Below are positions 24,647 through 35,666 of a DNA stretch of 64,000 nt, one piece after another. This DNA is from Calamus simplicifolius (Eukaryota > Streptophyta > Magnoliopsida > Arecales > Arecaceae), in assembly GCA_900491605.1 (NCBI GenBank), contig UESW01004830.1, forward strand, positions 62,001 to 126,000, in the 5' to 3' direction. Each line of letters starts with the position of its first letter. Position 1 is the stretch's first letter. The position numbers and the translations under genes are program-made. The notes under the pieces were generated by a model that did not search any database, was not told where the DNA came from, and worked only from the letters and a program-made list of their open reading frames with translations.

Positions 24647-26312
24647 TCCAAAGCCATGATCTCGATCGGCGATGATCAATCCGACCATTGCTATCGATCC
24701 GATCGGCGACGATCCGACGGTTGCGATCGATCCAAGCCATGATTCCAATCGGGGATGATCGATCCGACCGTTTCGATCCATCCGATCGGCTACGATATCT
24801 GATGGTTGCGAGTGATCCAAGCCATGATCCCGATTGGTGATGATCGATCCGACCATTACATATAGAACCGATCGGTGACGATCCGACGGTTGCGATCGAT
24901 CCAAGCCATAATCCCGATCGGCGATGATCGATTCGACCGTTGCGATCCATCCGATCGGCAATGATCAGATGGTTGTGATCGATCCAAGCCATGATCCCGA
25001 TCGGCGATGATCAATCCGACGGTTGCGATCCATCCGATCGGCGACGATATCCGACGGTTGTGATCGATTGAACCCATGATCTTGATCAGCGATGATTGAT
25101 CCGACGGTTGCGATCCAACTAATCGGTGACGATCCGACGGTTGCGATCGATCAAGGCCATGATCCCAATCGGCGATGATCGATCCGACCGTTGCGATCCA
25201 ACCGATCGGCAACGATCCGATGATTGCGATTGATCCAAACCATGATTCCGATCGGTGATGATCGATCCGGCCGCTGCTATCGATCCGATCGGCGACAATC
25301 CGATGGTTGCGATCGATCCAAGCCATGATTTCGATCGGGGATGATCGATCCGACCGTTTCGATCCATCCGATCGGCTACGATATCCGACGGTTGCAAGTG
25401 ATCCAAGCTATGATCCCGATCAGGGATGATCGATTCGACCATTACATATAGAACCGATCGGCGATGATCCGACGGTTGCGATCAATCCAAGCCATGATCC
25501 CGATCGACGATGATCGATTCGATCGTTGCGATCCATCCGATCGGCGACGATCCGACGGTTGCGATCCAACTAATCGGCGACGATCCAACGGTTGCAATCG
25601 ATCCAAGCCATGATCCCAATCAGCGATGATCGATTCGACGATTGCGATCCATCCGATCGGTGATGATATCCGATAGTTGCGAGTGATCCAAGCCATGATC
25701 CCGATCGATGATGATCGATCCGACTGTTGCGATCCAACCGATCGGCGACGATCCGATGATTGCGATCGATCCAAGCCATGATCCCGATCGGCGATGATCG
25801 ATCTGACCGTTTCGATTCATCCGATCGGCTACGATATCCGATGGTTGCGAGTGATCCAACCCATGATCCCGATCGGTGATGATCGATCCGACCACTGTGA
25901 TCCATCCGATCGGTGACGATCCGATGGTTGCGATCGATCCAAGCCATGATCTTGATTGGCGATGATCGATCCGACCGTTGCCATCCATCCGATTGGCGAT
26001 GATCCAACGGTTGCGATCGATCAAAGCCATGATCCCGATCGGCGATGATCGATCCGACCGTTGCGATCCATCCTATCGACAACGATATCCGATGGTTGCG
26101 AGTGATCCAAGCCATGATCCCGATCGGGGATGATCGATCCAACCATTACATATAGAACCGATCGGCGATGATTCGACGGTTGCGATCGATCCAAGCCATG
26201 ATCCCGATTGGCGATGATCGATTCGACCGTTGCGATCCATCCGATCTGCGACGATCCGACGGTTGCAATCGATCCAAGCCATGATCCCGATCGGCGATGA
26301 TCGACGACGGAC
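24647..26312. repeat. GATC-rich satellite array, 83-bp unit, about 20 copies
   Basis: A representative unit reads GATCGATCCAAGCCATGATC, then CCGATCGGCGATGATC, GATCCGACCGTTGCG, ATCCATCCGATCGGCG and ACGATCCGACGGTTGC. Copies diverge by several bases each, and some are shortened or chimeric. Open frames across it are periodic and are not genes. It is homologous to the array at 50569-52235. Confidence 0.9.
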
Positions 26313-26469
26313 ACTGCTGTGGTTGGCAAGAAAGGGGGAACCACTTTATATTTTTTGTTTTTTGTTTTTCACGGGAGGGGTTGTGGAAAAAAACCCCTTT
26401 TTTTAATTTTATTGGTGGCCTGGCGGTGGCCAGGCCACGGCCTTGGTTGCCGACCACGGCCACAAAAAA

Positions 26470-27125
26470 AAATTATTTTTTTTTGTTATATGCATCGCTA
26501 AATTAACGATTTATTTTTTAATTTTTTGAGTTTTTGCGTCGTTATATTAAAAATTAATTTTTTTTTGGTATATGCGTCGCTATTGTGTTGCTAAATAGTG
26601 ACGCAACCGTTGCGTTGCTATATTAACAAATTTTTTTATTTTTTTGGAATTTTGCATCGCTAATGCGTCGCTATATTGCGACGCAAAATGTGCATCACAA
26701 TATAGCGAGTCAATGTTGTGTCGCTATCTTGTGACGCAAACAGTTGCGTCGCAATATAGCGATGCATTATTGCATCGCTATATTGAAAATTAATTTTTTT
26801 TTATTTTTTTGTTAAATGCGTCGCTAATGCATCGCTATATTAAAAATTATATTTTTTTTTTTTTTGTTATTTGCGTCGCTAAATAGCGACGCAATCACTG
26901 CATCGCTATATTAATGATTTTTTTTTATTTTCTGGTTTTTGCGTCTCTAATGCGTCGCTATATTGCGACGCATTATTATTGCATCGCTATATTGCGACGC
27001 ATTATTATTGCGTCGCTAATTGAGTTGCTATTTTTTTTTCTCGCTGAGTTGTCGTAATTTGATCGTAATTTAGTGATGCAAAAATGCGTCGCTAAATTGG
27101 CGTCGCTATTTCTGATTTTTCCTGT
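26470..27125. repeat. CACTA subterminal GCGTCGC / GCGACGC repeats
   Basis: Many direct and inverted copies of TGCGTCGCTA and its complement, separated by AT-rich spacers of 20-60 bases. Such arrays are where CACTA transposase/TNPA proteins bind in known elements; binding here is inferred. Confidence 0.8.
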
Positions 27126-27129
27126 AGTG

Positions 27130-27875
27130 TGATCTTAAGTCCATCAATCTCAGAGAGTTCAAAGAGAAATCCGAAAGCTTCTCAAGATCAAATCCAAGAG
27201 ATTTTCAACATCTAAAGAGAAAAAGCAAAAAGCCCCAAAATCCTTAATTTCTCAACTGCGATTTTCTATGAAGAATCTGAGCTGAAGCCTAATTCAATCC
27301 TTCAAAGGAGAAGAGGAAAAGAAGAAAAGCTCACTTCCAAATCGCTTCAAACAGGCTTTTCTTACCTTTGTTTATTTTATTATATATTTGCTCATTTGAG
27401 GAGCTGCTGTCGATTCAAAACTCTATTTTTCACTGTTTTTGACTAATTCAATCAGGGGATTGAATTAGTGGAGGTAGTATACCTCAGGATAAGCTAAGGA
27501 TAGCTTGTGGTTGGGTTTTGTGCTGGTGAGCCCGAAAAAACCGACTGGGTTCATTGTGATTTCGGGGGAAACAACAAGTTTTGAGTTGTGAGCTTGTAAA
27601 ACAACTCGGCTGTAATCAAGTGGATTATAGTGTGGACTCAAGTGAAGCTTGGGAGTGGATGTAGGTGTTGGATACACCGAACCACTATAAAATCTTTGTG
27701 TTTGTCATGCTTTGTCTCTTTGTCTCTCTCTATCTCATTTGTTTGTGCTTAGCATTTATCTATATATTGCACTTAAGCACTTTCATATCAGAGCACTTAG
27801 TTTTAAAGAGCTAAATTTTTTAAAGAACCCAATTCACCCCCCCCCCCCCCTCTTAGGTTGCCATCTGGGCCAACA
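27130..27875 (+). mobile_element. copia 3' LTR
   Basis: Matches the 5' LTR from TGATCTTAAG to GGCCAACA, with TATA box at 27685-27693 and poly-C at about 27836-27850. Its first base directly follows the CACTA terminus. Confidence 0.85.
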
Positions 27876-28720
27876 GTTGGCTTGCAGATGCCCGACTGAT
27901 GTGAGGCGATGATAGATTCCATGCTCCTTACAGAACTCTCATAACTTAGGGTTATCAAACTGCTTGCCATTATCAGTGATGACAATATGCGGAAGGCCGA
28001 AGCGACAAATAATGGATCTCCACACGAAGTCCTTAGCCCGAGCTTCAGTTATATGGGCAACTGCCTCAGCCTTGACCCACTTGGTGAAGTAGTCAATGGC
28101 GACAAATAAGAACTTTCTCTGTCATGTGGTGAGGGAAAACGGGCCAAGGATGTCCATCCCCCACTTAGCAAAGGGCCAAGCAGAGAAAATAGGGACCAAG
28201 CTGGCGGAGGAGAGCCTCTGAATATTAGAATGTCGCTGACAAGGGTCGCAAGCTCGGACGAGATCGTTAGCATCCTTTTGCATGGTGGGCCAATAATACC
28301 CCTGGCGCAGCACCTTGTGGCATAAGGATCGGCTCCCCAGATGGTTGCCGTAAATTCCTTCATGCACTTTTCGAAGAGCATAATCAGCCTCAGATGGGTG
28401 AAGGCACTTAAGCAGTGGCATGGAGAAGGACCGCTTATACAGTTGGTCATCGATCAGCACATAATGGGTGGCCTGCAATTTCAGCTTTCTTGCTTTCCTT
28501 CGATCGGCTGGGAGCGACCCTTCTTTAAGATACTTAAATATGGGGTCGAACCAGGATGGTTTGACCTCGACCTGCATCACTCGGTCAGCCTCTACGATGC
28601 TGGGCTTTTTAGAATCTTTAGGGGAAACATCCGCTCGGAATCCATTGATTCCGTGGTTGCCAGCCGGGACAATAGGTCGGCGCATGCATTCTCGGATCTT
28701 GGGATCTAAATGACTTCAAA
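27876..28720 (-). pseudogene. gypsy 1 integrase, cut at the core
   Basis: Read on the minus strand, the N-terminal zinc part has HEGIYGNHLGSRSL and CDPCQR. The core starts at VAIDYFTKWVKAEAV and reaches ITDNGKQFDN and LTSVGH. It stops in the middle of the core, where the copia LTR begins at 27875; the third catalytic residue and the C-terminal domain are absent. In-frame stops at about 28123 and 27950 further disable it. Integrase would insert element cDNA into the genome. Confidence 0.85.
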
Positions 28721-30660
28721 CTTGGAGAAATGGGAAAGTAAGTCCCGCACCTCTTGAAGATACCGAATCATGTTCAGCTCCCGGGCCTCGAACTCGCCCT
28801 GCATGTGACCGGCCACCAACTGAGAGTCGGTAAAGGCATTTAGCTTCTTCACTTAAAGGTCACGGGCAATTCGGAGTCCAGCGAGCAGAGCTTCATACTT
28901 GGCTTCATTATTGGAGGCTGAGAAGGAGAAGTGGACGCCGTATTCGAAGGTCGCCCCCTCTGGGCTGGTGAGGATTAAGCCAGCACCGGAGCCATTGGCA
29001 TTAGATGATCCGTCAACGTGGAGCAGCCACAGGGCATCAGATCTCGGATGCTCAGAGGAGTCCGGAGTGGAGCCATCCTCGGGGATAGTGCATTCGAGGA
29101 GGAAATCAGCTAGAACTTGGGCTTTGATGGCCGGGCGAGGTTGGTATCGGATATCATGCTCGCTTAGCTCGACGGCCCATTTGGTCATTCTCCCTAATGT
29201 CTCCGGATGATGGACCACTGCTTTGATGGGTTGGTCAGTCAGGACCGTCACATAATGTGCTTGGAAATATGGTCGCAGCTTCCGGACTGACGTTATCAGG
29301 GCCAAAACTAACTTCTCGATCTGGGTGTACCTTGTCTCGGTGTCTCAGAGCAGTTTGCTGACATAATAGATTGGCTTTTGGGTCTTGTTCTCTTCTCTGA
29401 CCAATACTGAGCCAATGGCGCCTTCCGAAACTGCTAAGTACAAGAACAACATTTCCTCCGGATTCGGATGGCTGAGGAGGGGTGGAGAGCCAAGATACCT
29501 TTTGAGGTCCTCGAACGATTTCTGACACTCGAGAGACCATTGGAAATTCTTAGCTGATCGGAGAGCTTTGAAGAAAGGGAGGCATCCCTCGGCCGACCGA
29601 GCCATGAAGCGGTTGAGGGCCGCGATCCTCCCAGTCAGGCGCTGGACTTCCTTAACGGACGCTGGAGGCACCATTTGCTGAAGGGCCTGGATCTTCTGCG
29701 GATTGGCCTCAATGCCTCGCTGGGAAACCATAAAGCCTAGAAACTTCCTAGAATTGATGCCGAAGGCGCACTTAGTCGGGTTGAGCTTCATTCGATATTT
29801 TCGGAGCATCGCGAAGCTCTCTGAGAGATCCTCAATGTGCTAGGATGCTTCTTTGCTTTTGACAAGCATGTCGTCGATGTACACCTCCATATTACGACCG
29901 ATCTGCTCCTTAAAGACCTTGTTAACTAGCCTTTGGTAAGTAGCACCTGCATTTTTCAGACCGAAAGGCATGACACGGTAACAATAAGTACCTCGGTCGG
30001 TTATGAAGGCGGTCTTCTCTTCATCCTCGGGCGCCATTCGGATTTGGTTGTAGCCCGAATAGGCATCCATAAAGGCCAGCATCTAGTGACCCGAAGTAGC
30101 ATCTACAAGCTGATCAGTCTGGGAGAGAGGGAAGCTATCCTTTCGGCATGCTTTGTTGAGGTCGGTGTAGTCGATGCAGATCCGTCACTTGCCGTTCGAC
30201 TTCTTACCATAACAACATTTGACAGCCAGCTAGGAAGTTTACCTCTAGAATGAAATTTGCCTTGATAAGCTTGTCGACTTCTTCCTCAATAGCCTTCTGT
30301 CGCTCATGGGCGAAGCTCCTTTTCTTCTGCTTAATGGGCCGGGACATCTCATTCACATTGAGACGATGGACGAGGACATCTGGACTGATCCCCAGCATAT
30401 TAAAAGCGGACCAGGCAAAGACATCAGCATTCTTTCAGAGAAAGTCGATCAGCTCCAGCCGAGGTTTCCCTTTCAGTAGCGACCCGATCTTTATAGTTCG
30501 ATCGGGCCGGGCTTCGTTCAGCGGTACCTCCTCCAGCTCTTCGGCTGGCTCTCCTTGTTGCTCAGCAAAATCATCCCGAGTGTCCAGCCCGTCAACCTCG
30601 GATAGTTTGGACTGAAGGCTGGTGACGAAGCATTGCCGAGCCATAGCTTGGCTTCCTCGA
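28721..30660 (-). pseudogene. gypsy 1 reverse transcriptase and RNase H
   Basis: On the minus strand the RT linker has SRPIKQKKRSFAHERQKA (about 30340). The fingers/palm contain FMDAYSGYNQIRMAPEDEE and MPFGLKNAGATYQR, with catalytic YIDDMLVKS near 29875. RNase H follows (GAIGSVLVREENK, PIYYVSKLL), then a second RNase-H-like segment (LLHVDGSSNANGSGAGL, about 29030), as in Tat elements. Stops interrupt the frame several times (about 30190, 30090, 29843, 29345, 28853), mostly where glutamine or tryptophan is expected. It is dead but well recognisable. Confidence 0.88.
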
Positions 30661-31440
30661 ACTACACCAACTCCTCATTCGATAGGGAACTTCATGACTA
30701 GATGCGGGATGGAGACAACAGCTCCAAGGGACATTAGGCCGGGTCTCCCAAAGATTGCATTGTAGGGCGACTGAAGCTTGGTCACCAGGAAATCTGTGTG
30801 AACAGTGGCAATATAGGGCCAAGTTCCTGCTCGGACCGTCAAGGTCACGACCCCCTCTGGGGTAATAACATCGCCGATAAACCCCATTAGGGTGGAGTCC
30901 ACGACTCGGAGACTCTCCATGAGCAGTTTCATCTTCGCAAACACATCGAGGTACAGAACATTGACAGAGCTCCCACTATCAATAAGAATCCGGCTTACAT
31001 CATAATTGTTTAGATTGAGAGATAAAACCAGCGCATCATCATGCGGGAACTGTATCTTCTGGAGGTCATCATTAGAGAAGGAGAGCTCATCAGTCCGTGC
31101 TCTCTTTGGTGCCGAATCTTCTTCATCATCCCGCTGGCCCGATGGACTACCGACTGCCTCGATCACATTGATGTGGCCAATAGCTGGAGGATTTGGAGGA
31201 GGAGGTTGCTGAGGCTCGGGCTGGCGGTCACCCCCATTTCTTGGCTTGGGCGCTCTCCTGAATTGATTTAGTCTGCCCCGTTGGATGAGCCTCTCAATTT
31301 CATTCTTCAGCTGCCAGCATTCTTCGGTGTCGTGGCCATGGTCCCGGTGGTAGCGGCAGTACTTGCTAGGGTCTCTCCGGGTCTTATTCCCTCGGAGAGG
31401 AGGTAGTCGAGGGAGTTGGCGCTCTATCTCCATGAGGATC
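30661..31440 (-). pseudogene. gypsy 1 nucleocapsid knuckle and protease
   Basis: On the minus strand, a zinc-knuckle-like motif CRYHRDHGHDTEECWQLK (about 31370-31315) is followed by an aspartic protease with ILIDSGSSVNVLYLDVF near 30980 (catalytic DSG) and the family block NAIFGRPGLMSLGAV. The open frame is 252 codons without interruption and ends at a stop near 30675, where the linker to RT should continue. It would cleave the gag-pol polyprotein. Confidence 0.85.
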
Positions 31441-32709
31441 TATGTCCTCGGGGCAGTGAGCGAGGTGAACCGGTTGAACCTCCTAGGCGAGCTCCGGGTG
31501 CGGTTCCTCGGCGGTGGCGGAGGAACCCTTTGGTGGCGAGGTGGGCTCAACTGACGGACAGATCAGTATTTGTCTGAGCCCTTGGACTCCTTCTTCCTTG
31601 CCAGCTCGGTGCGGATAGTCCTCTGCGATTCCTCGACTCTGGCATACTTGTCCACCAGAGCAATCATATCGAAGAGGTTCAGAGGGTAAACTGACCTCCA
31701 ACACCAGGTAGAAGTCACTCTCTTTTAACACTCCGCCCGCTAGGGCGGACATGGCCACCTCATGGTTAAGGTGATCCACTTCCAGCATGGCTGTGTTAAA
31801 ATGACCGAGATAGTTCTTCAAGGATTCCCCCTCTCTCTGCTTAACCTCGGAGAGGGAATCAGATCTCCACCGGTGACGGCGACTGTTAATGAACTGGCTG
31901 ATGAAGAGGCGACTCAGCTCGTCGAATGAACCAACGAAACCTGGTTTTAAGGCAATAAACCAGGTTCGAGTGGATCCTCTAAGGGTGGAGGGGAAGGCAC
32001 GACAGAGAATCGCATCGATGCCCCATGGAACATCATGATCGATCGGAAGCTACTGAGGTGGTCGTTGGGATCGAAGGATCCATGATAAGGCTCGATGGCG
32101 GGCAGCTTGACATGGGAGGGAATCACTTCCCCTATGATCTCCTTGGAGAAGGGAATGCCCTGCTCCGCCTTATGCTGAAGCGGATGGGCCTGCTTGGCAG
32201 TGTCCAACTCTTGGCGCATCTCCTGAATCTGTCAGCGGATCTCCTCTTCGGGCATAGCAGGAGGGGCTGGGCGAGGAGAATGCGAAGATGGTGTCGAGTC
32301 ATGGCGAGAGAACACTGGAGAGAGGGATTAGGCCAACCGAGATCTAGAGAGATCCTTGCCGTAGACCCCTTGCGGGGCTGGCCCAACTCTCTTAGGATGA
32401 CGAGGAGGGTCTACGACTCCATGCGGACCGGAAGAAGAGATTGCTGGGGGAATGGGGGTCGCAGCCTCCTCAGGAAGGTGCGGAGCAGGAGCAGCTGGAC
32501 AAGAAGCTTCATGACATCCTTGAATCAGATGGGTTAGAGCTTGGACCAGCTAGACCAGTGTGGCAAACTGGTCCTGGGTCACTGGGGCCGCTGGTGGTAA
32601 TGGAGTCTCAACTGGTGGTGGCGGCGGCGCCACACTGCTCATCGGATCAGGTCTTTGGGAGGCGACCTGGTCCCGGGCTTCAGAAGTAGCCCTTCTTCGA
32701 TTGGCCATT
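31441..32709 (-). pseudogene. gypsy 1 gag
   Basis: Probable start at MANRRRATSEARDQV (32709), soon after the primer-binding site. A proline-rich N-terminus is followed by the retrotransposon gag domain, with the block HVKLPAIEPYHGSFDPNDHL (about 32120). Several stops and frame changes (near 32550, 32330, 32220, 31945, 31560) break it into short pieces. Gag would form the capsid particle. Confidence 0.8.
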
Positions 32710-32771
32710 GGAGGGGTTCTCTTCAAGATCGAGATCCTTATCTCCTTTTTTTTCAAGTTTATGGGACTTGA

Positions 32772-32794
32772 GGGCCCTTCCTCTAGCACCAATT
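32772..32794 (-). promoter_or_regulatory. gypsy 1 primer-binding site
   Basis: On the minus strand, the sequence next to the 5' LTR reads TTGGTGCTAGAGGAAGGG. Its layout is the same as the gypsy 2 site TTGGCGCGCCAGGAAGGG with substitutions. The tRNA species is not determined. Confidence 0.7.
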
Positions 32795-33869
32795 TGTTGT
32801 TGCTGGAATCCGTCCTCCAACTCGGGCGCAGTCGAGCTTCAGATTGGGCTCCCTCCTGGGCGGACCTGCAAAACAGTCCTTACGCGAGAGGCGTTGGGGG
32901 TGGCCCTCTGCGGAAGATCCTCTGACGCTCAAGTCAGCGGAGATCAACAACAAACAATTATGGAGAGAAGGCTCTCGCTGAAGAATCCCTCTAGGGTGGC
33001 CTTTTGGGAGCTCCGAGCAGATCTTTAATGGCGGAAAGGGGAAAGTAGAGATAGAGTGAGAGTAGTGCTGAGAATGCGTCAGGAATGCATTACCTGAGAG
33101 AATCTAGGACTGTGTTATTTATAGGCGATCACCTGATTCTTTGAGCGTGTCATAGGAGGTCTGAAAGTTGTTGGGATTCGAGGTTGATTTGAATCAGGCT
33201 ATTGTGAGGCCGGTGGGATCCGTATCTTGTTAGTTAGAGGATCGACGGCCGAGAGGGCTATCTGGCGCTTTGAGATTCAGCGATCATATAGGCTCTAGGC
33301 CGTTTCTGGTAGTATAGGCATGATTGCCTATGTGGATCCTTGTTCGGTCATCATAGTTCCGCAAAGGTAGGTGCCTGAGTGCCTCGGTCGGGCCGAGGCA
33401 CAGAGAACAGCCTGATCCGCCGAAGTATGGAAAGGCTCGGTTTGCCGAGGTATCTGATGACTCGGTCCACTGAGGTATGACAAAGGAGTAAGCTGGGTGT
33501 AAGGATGGTTTGATTCCGTAGAGGTATGGATATCGCTCGGGTAGACCGAGTTATGGACCGCTCGGGCTAGGGCCGAGAGATAGGGATCGCTCGGACTAGG
33601 ACCGAGACATATGGGTCCCTTGGTCTAGGACCGAGACATAGGGATCGCTTGAGCTGGGGCCGAGAGATAGGGATAGCTCGGCTAGCGAGGCATAGAGATG
33701 TAATTCGTACCCGGGGAATCCTTGGTTCGCCGAGGGGCTAAGGTGCCTCGATCCACCGAGGTATAATGGTTGGTTCATTTCTTGCGGGCACCGCGCAGCG
33801 AGTGGGAGTCAGGGCTGATCCTAATCCCTTGCACGGTTATCAATGCAATGATGATTTTACCCCTCAACA
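32795..33869 (-). mobile_element. gypsy 1 5' LTR
   Basis: About 1.08 kb, matching 14593-15692 and 6969-8010. A TATA-like word CTATAAATA on the minus strand at 33116-33124 would start the element transcript leftwards. The right border CAACA is followed by atatt, the target duplication. Confidence 0.88.
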
Positions 33870-34180
33870 ATATTATTGAGTTTATATTAAATATCAGCCT
33901 TATAAATAAGTGGCGCATGATGGATAGAACACGCATTAATTTGAGTTTAATTGCCATACAGAGAGATTTTTAGCTTTATCTTTTATAAAAATTACGGTAG
34001 ATCTATTGGGTGTAATACTTTGATTGAAGGTAGGACAGAGAAAAGTCTTCTTTTCTATCATATGCATACATAATATACTGTTGATCGAGGATCCATGAAT
34101 CTCGCAACAAACCTAATTAAGTACATATGGAATCTGGATTTTTTATGTTGGGCCACGCAGCATTTGATGCACTTTTAAAT
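33870..34180. other. host DNA between elements, no gene recognised
   Basis: AT-rich sequence to the right of gypsy 1. It has no coding similarity I recognise. Confidence 0.5.
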
Positions 34181-34412
34181 TGTAACGATTCGAGCTCCGG
34201 GCCTGTAGCACCCATGGAGCCATTTTATTACAAAAAAGCAAGACAGAGGCTGGGTCATTATAATAAAACAAGACGGATAAGATCCATACCAACTTGAACC
34301 AACACAACCCAAAAGAAATCCAATTGGTACTTGTCCATCTTTCTTAACTGGTTATAAATCATATAACCAACTTCTAATTTCTCGATATGGGACTATTGGG
34401 TGGGGCGTCACA
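34181..34412. mobile_element. TRIM-like solo LTR, diverged copy
   Basis: Begins TGTAACGATTCG and ends GGCGTCACA, with the conserved end block ATGGGACTATTGGG. It is related to the 188-bp element at 48124-48311, with an extra internal duplication around 34230-34280. Flanks share only aaat, so the target duplication is weak. No internal coding region. Confidence 0.6.
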
Positions 34413-34645
34413 AAATGCTTTCCACTAGGCTACAAGATGGCTCTCTTCATATCAATCATAACCTTGATTTCCAAATCAAAGCACAAGTAGCATGCACTGA
34501 TAGTACTTTTCTGAATCTAAATGCAACAAACCACGGCGTGTCTAAGAATCTCACTTTCATGCCCAGTCGTCTGAAGACATGTTGAGGTTTCATACGACTC
34601 AGCACAACTCGTCCATTTTTTGCTACATGCCATTCATCAACTAGT

Positions 34646-34835
34646 ATTCATGGTAAAGATAGAGATAGAGGTAGACCTAAATTAGCATGAATAGAAATAA
34701 TTTAGAAAGATATAACTATTTATAATTTGAATATTGATTTGATCTTGAATAAAGCAGAGTGGAGGAAATAAATTCATGTAGCCGATCCCATATAGTTGAG
34801 CAAAGACTTAGATGAGTTGAGCTAAGTTGACCGAT
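34646..34835 (+). mobile_element. 5'-truncated RTE-type LINE 3' end
   Basis: About 190 bp flanked by a 12-bp direct repeat (TCATCAACTAGT at 34634-34645 and 34835-34846). The segment TTCATGTAGCCGATCCCATA followed by TAGTTGAGC resembles the conserved 3' end of plant RTE LINEs (CATGTAGCCGACCCC...AGTTGGG). Long variable target duplications and 5' truncation fit LINE retrotransposition. Family assignment is from memory of that motif. Confidence 0.6.
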
Positions 34836-34989
34836 CATCAACTAGTGCAATATATATTTTTTTCGCCACTCTATTATTTGAGCCAACAAGGAAGAAGCCA
34901 GCATTAATTAAGCTGGACTCATTGAAGGCCATTGTTTAAATCAGAGGCTACTTGCACCAATGGATTGCTTATGTTAGCCAGATCACATT

Positions 34990-35534
34990 CCTATCCTCTT
35001 TTTTTTTTACATCAAAGAAAAAAAAACGTTAGTTTTATGAGAGCAAGAAGAATATGGTTTAGAGTAATAACCGGCAAATCAGCTATTTCTAGTGAATTTA
35101 TAAACTCTAATTCTCATGCTATAGGAAAGACCAAATGAGAAAAGAGTTTGGCCCATGTTTCCTCCACATTCTATAACTTAATTATTAATTGGAATACCTA
35201 TTGAGGTATGGTTAAGTAAAACCTAACATAGCATAAATTGTTTCATATTTTATTGGAATCAAATTGTAGAATGTGGAGCGTAGATTGTGAAACGATAATA
35301 AAAACCGTGAGTATCACTTATGGGAAAAGATGAAGTTGCTGAATAATGTCTCTAAAGAAGAAACCTTGTTTACATCAAATTAAGAAATCAACACCTTTAG
35401 TCATTAACCACTAATGACAGACAAAAGTGAAGCCATAGGCTTAAAAATGTAGGTATGAGCTACACTATTATGCGCTTATTAGTTTATTTGATTTAATAAC
35501 ATAATCGATTATATCTATCTAAAAATGATTTCAT
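34990..35534. other. intron-like sequence of pseudogene 1, nothing recognised
   Basis: AT-rich spacer between the exon 3 and exon 2 remnants; it corresponds in position to intron 2 of the left-edge gene. Confidence 0.4.
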
Positions 35535-35666
35535 TAGCTCGTAGCAATGAAGTCCCGAGCTTTGCACGTGTTGAAAGCTATCTGATCAGCTGCCACATAG
35601 AAGAGGTATGAGATTAAAAACTTGGTGTCCTCCCTTCTTGCAAGCTCTCAAGGAGGTCTAGCATAC

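Larger units (their letters stand above)
24647..27129 (-). mobile_element. truncated non-autonomous CACTA element inside the copia element
   Basis: The right end reads TTTTTCCTGTAGTG (ends 27129), the reverse complement of a CACTA terminus. Inside it are GCGTCGC subterminal repeats (26470-27120), a short GC-rich block (26405-26465, words such as GGCCAGGCCACGGCC) and an 83-bp GATC-rich satellite. All three components also occur in the 10.6 kb CACTA at 42501-53078, so it is a deletion derivative of that family. No left terminus can be found: copia sequence stops abruptly inside a satellite unit near 24647. It contains no coding region. Confidence 0.75.
18937..27875 (+). mobile_element. Ty1/copia retrotransposon, SIRE/Maximus type, inserted in gypsy 1
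   Basis: 5' LTR 18937-19698, primer-binding site from 19701, gag-protease-integrase-RT-RNase H (19761-24533), then a CACTA-derived insert (24647-27129) and 3' LTR 27130-27875. Domain order with integrase before RT marks it as copia. The long coiled-coil gag extension points to SIRE/Maximus. The flanking pentamers (aactc on the left, gttgg on the right) do not match, and the two sides belong to different, non-adjacent parts of gypsy 1 (antisense gene on the left, integrase on the right). The element is inactive: it has stops and frame breaks in most domains. Confidence 0.88.
14593..33869 (-). mobile_element. gypsy 1: old Tat-type Ty3/gypsy retrotransposon, nested insertions inside
   Basis: The LTRs are 14593-15692 (3' LTR in element orientation) and 32795-33869 (5' LTR), opening TGTTGTTGC and closing CAACA on the plus strand. 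Flanks are gtatt on the left and atatt on the right, a five-base target duplication with one change. In element orientation the order is 5' LTR, primer-binding site, gag, protease, reverse transcriptase, RNase H, integrase (cut), a gap occupied by a copia element, an opposite-strand gene, a purine tract and the 3' LTR. Gag-pol followed by an antisense extra gene with a PF04195-like domain fits the Tat lineage. Stop codons and frame breaks throughout show it is dead. Confidence 0.9.

Noticed and set aside
24647..26312. CRISPR-like regular repeats or long open frames encoding Ser/Asp/Arg-rich proteins
   Set aside because: It is a head-to-tail satellite without unique spacers, in a plant transposon. 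The open frames arise because the 83-bp unit lacks stops in some frames (peptides such as DRSQPSDRRRSDGS).
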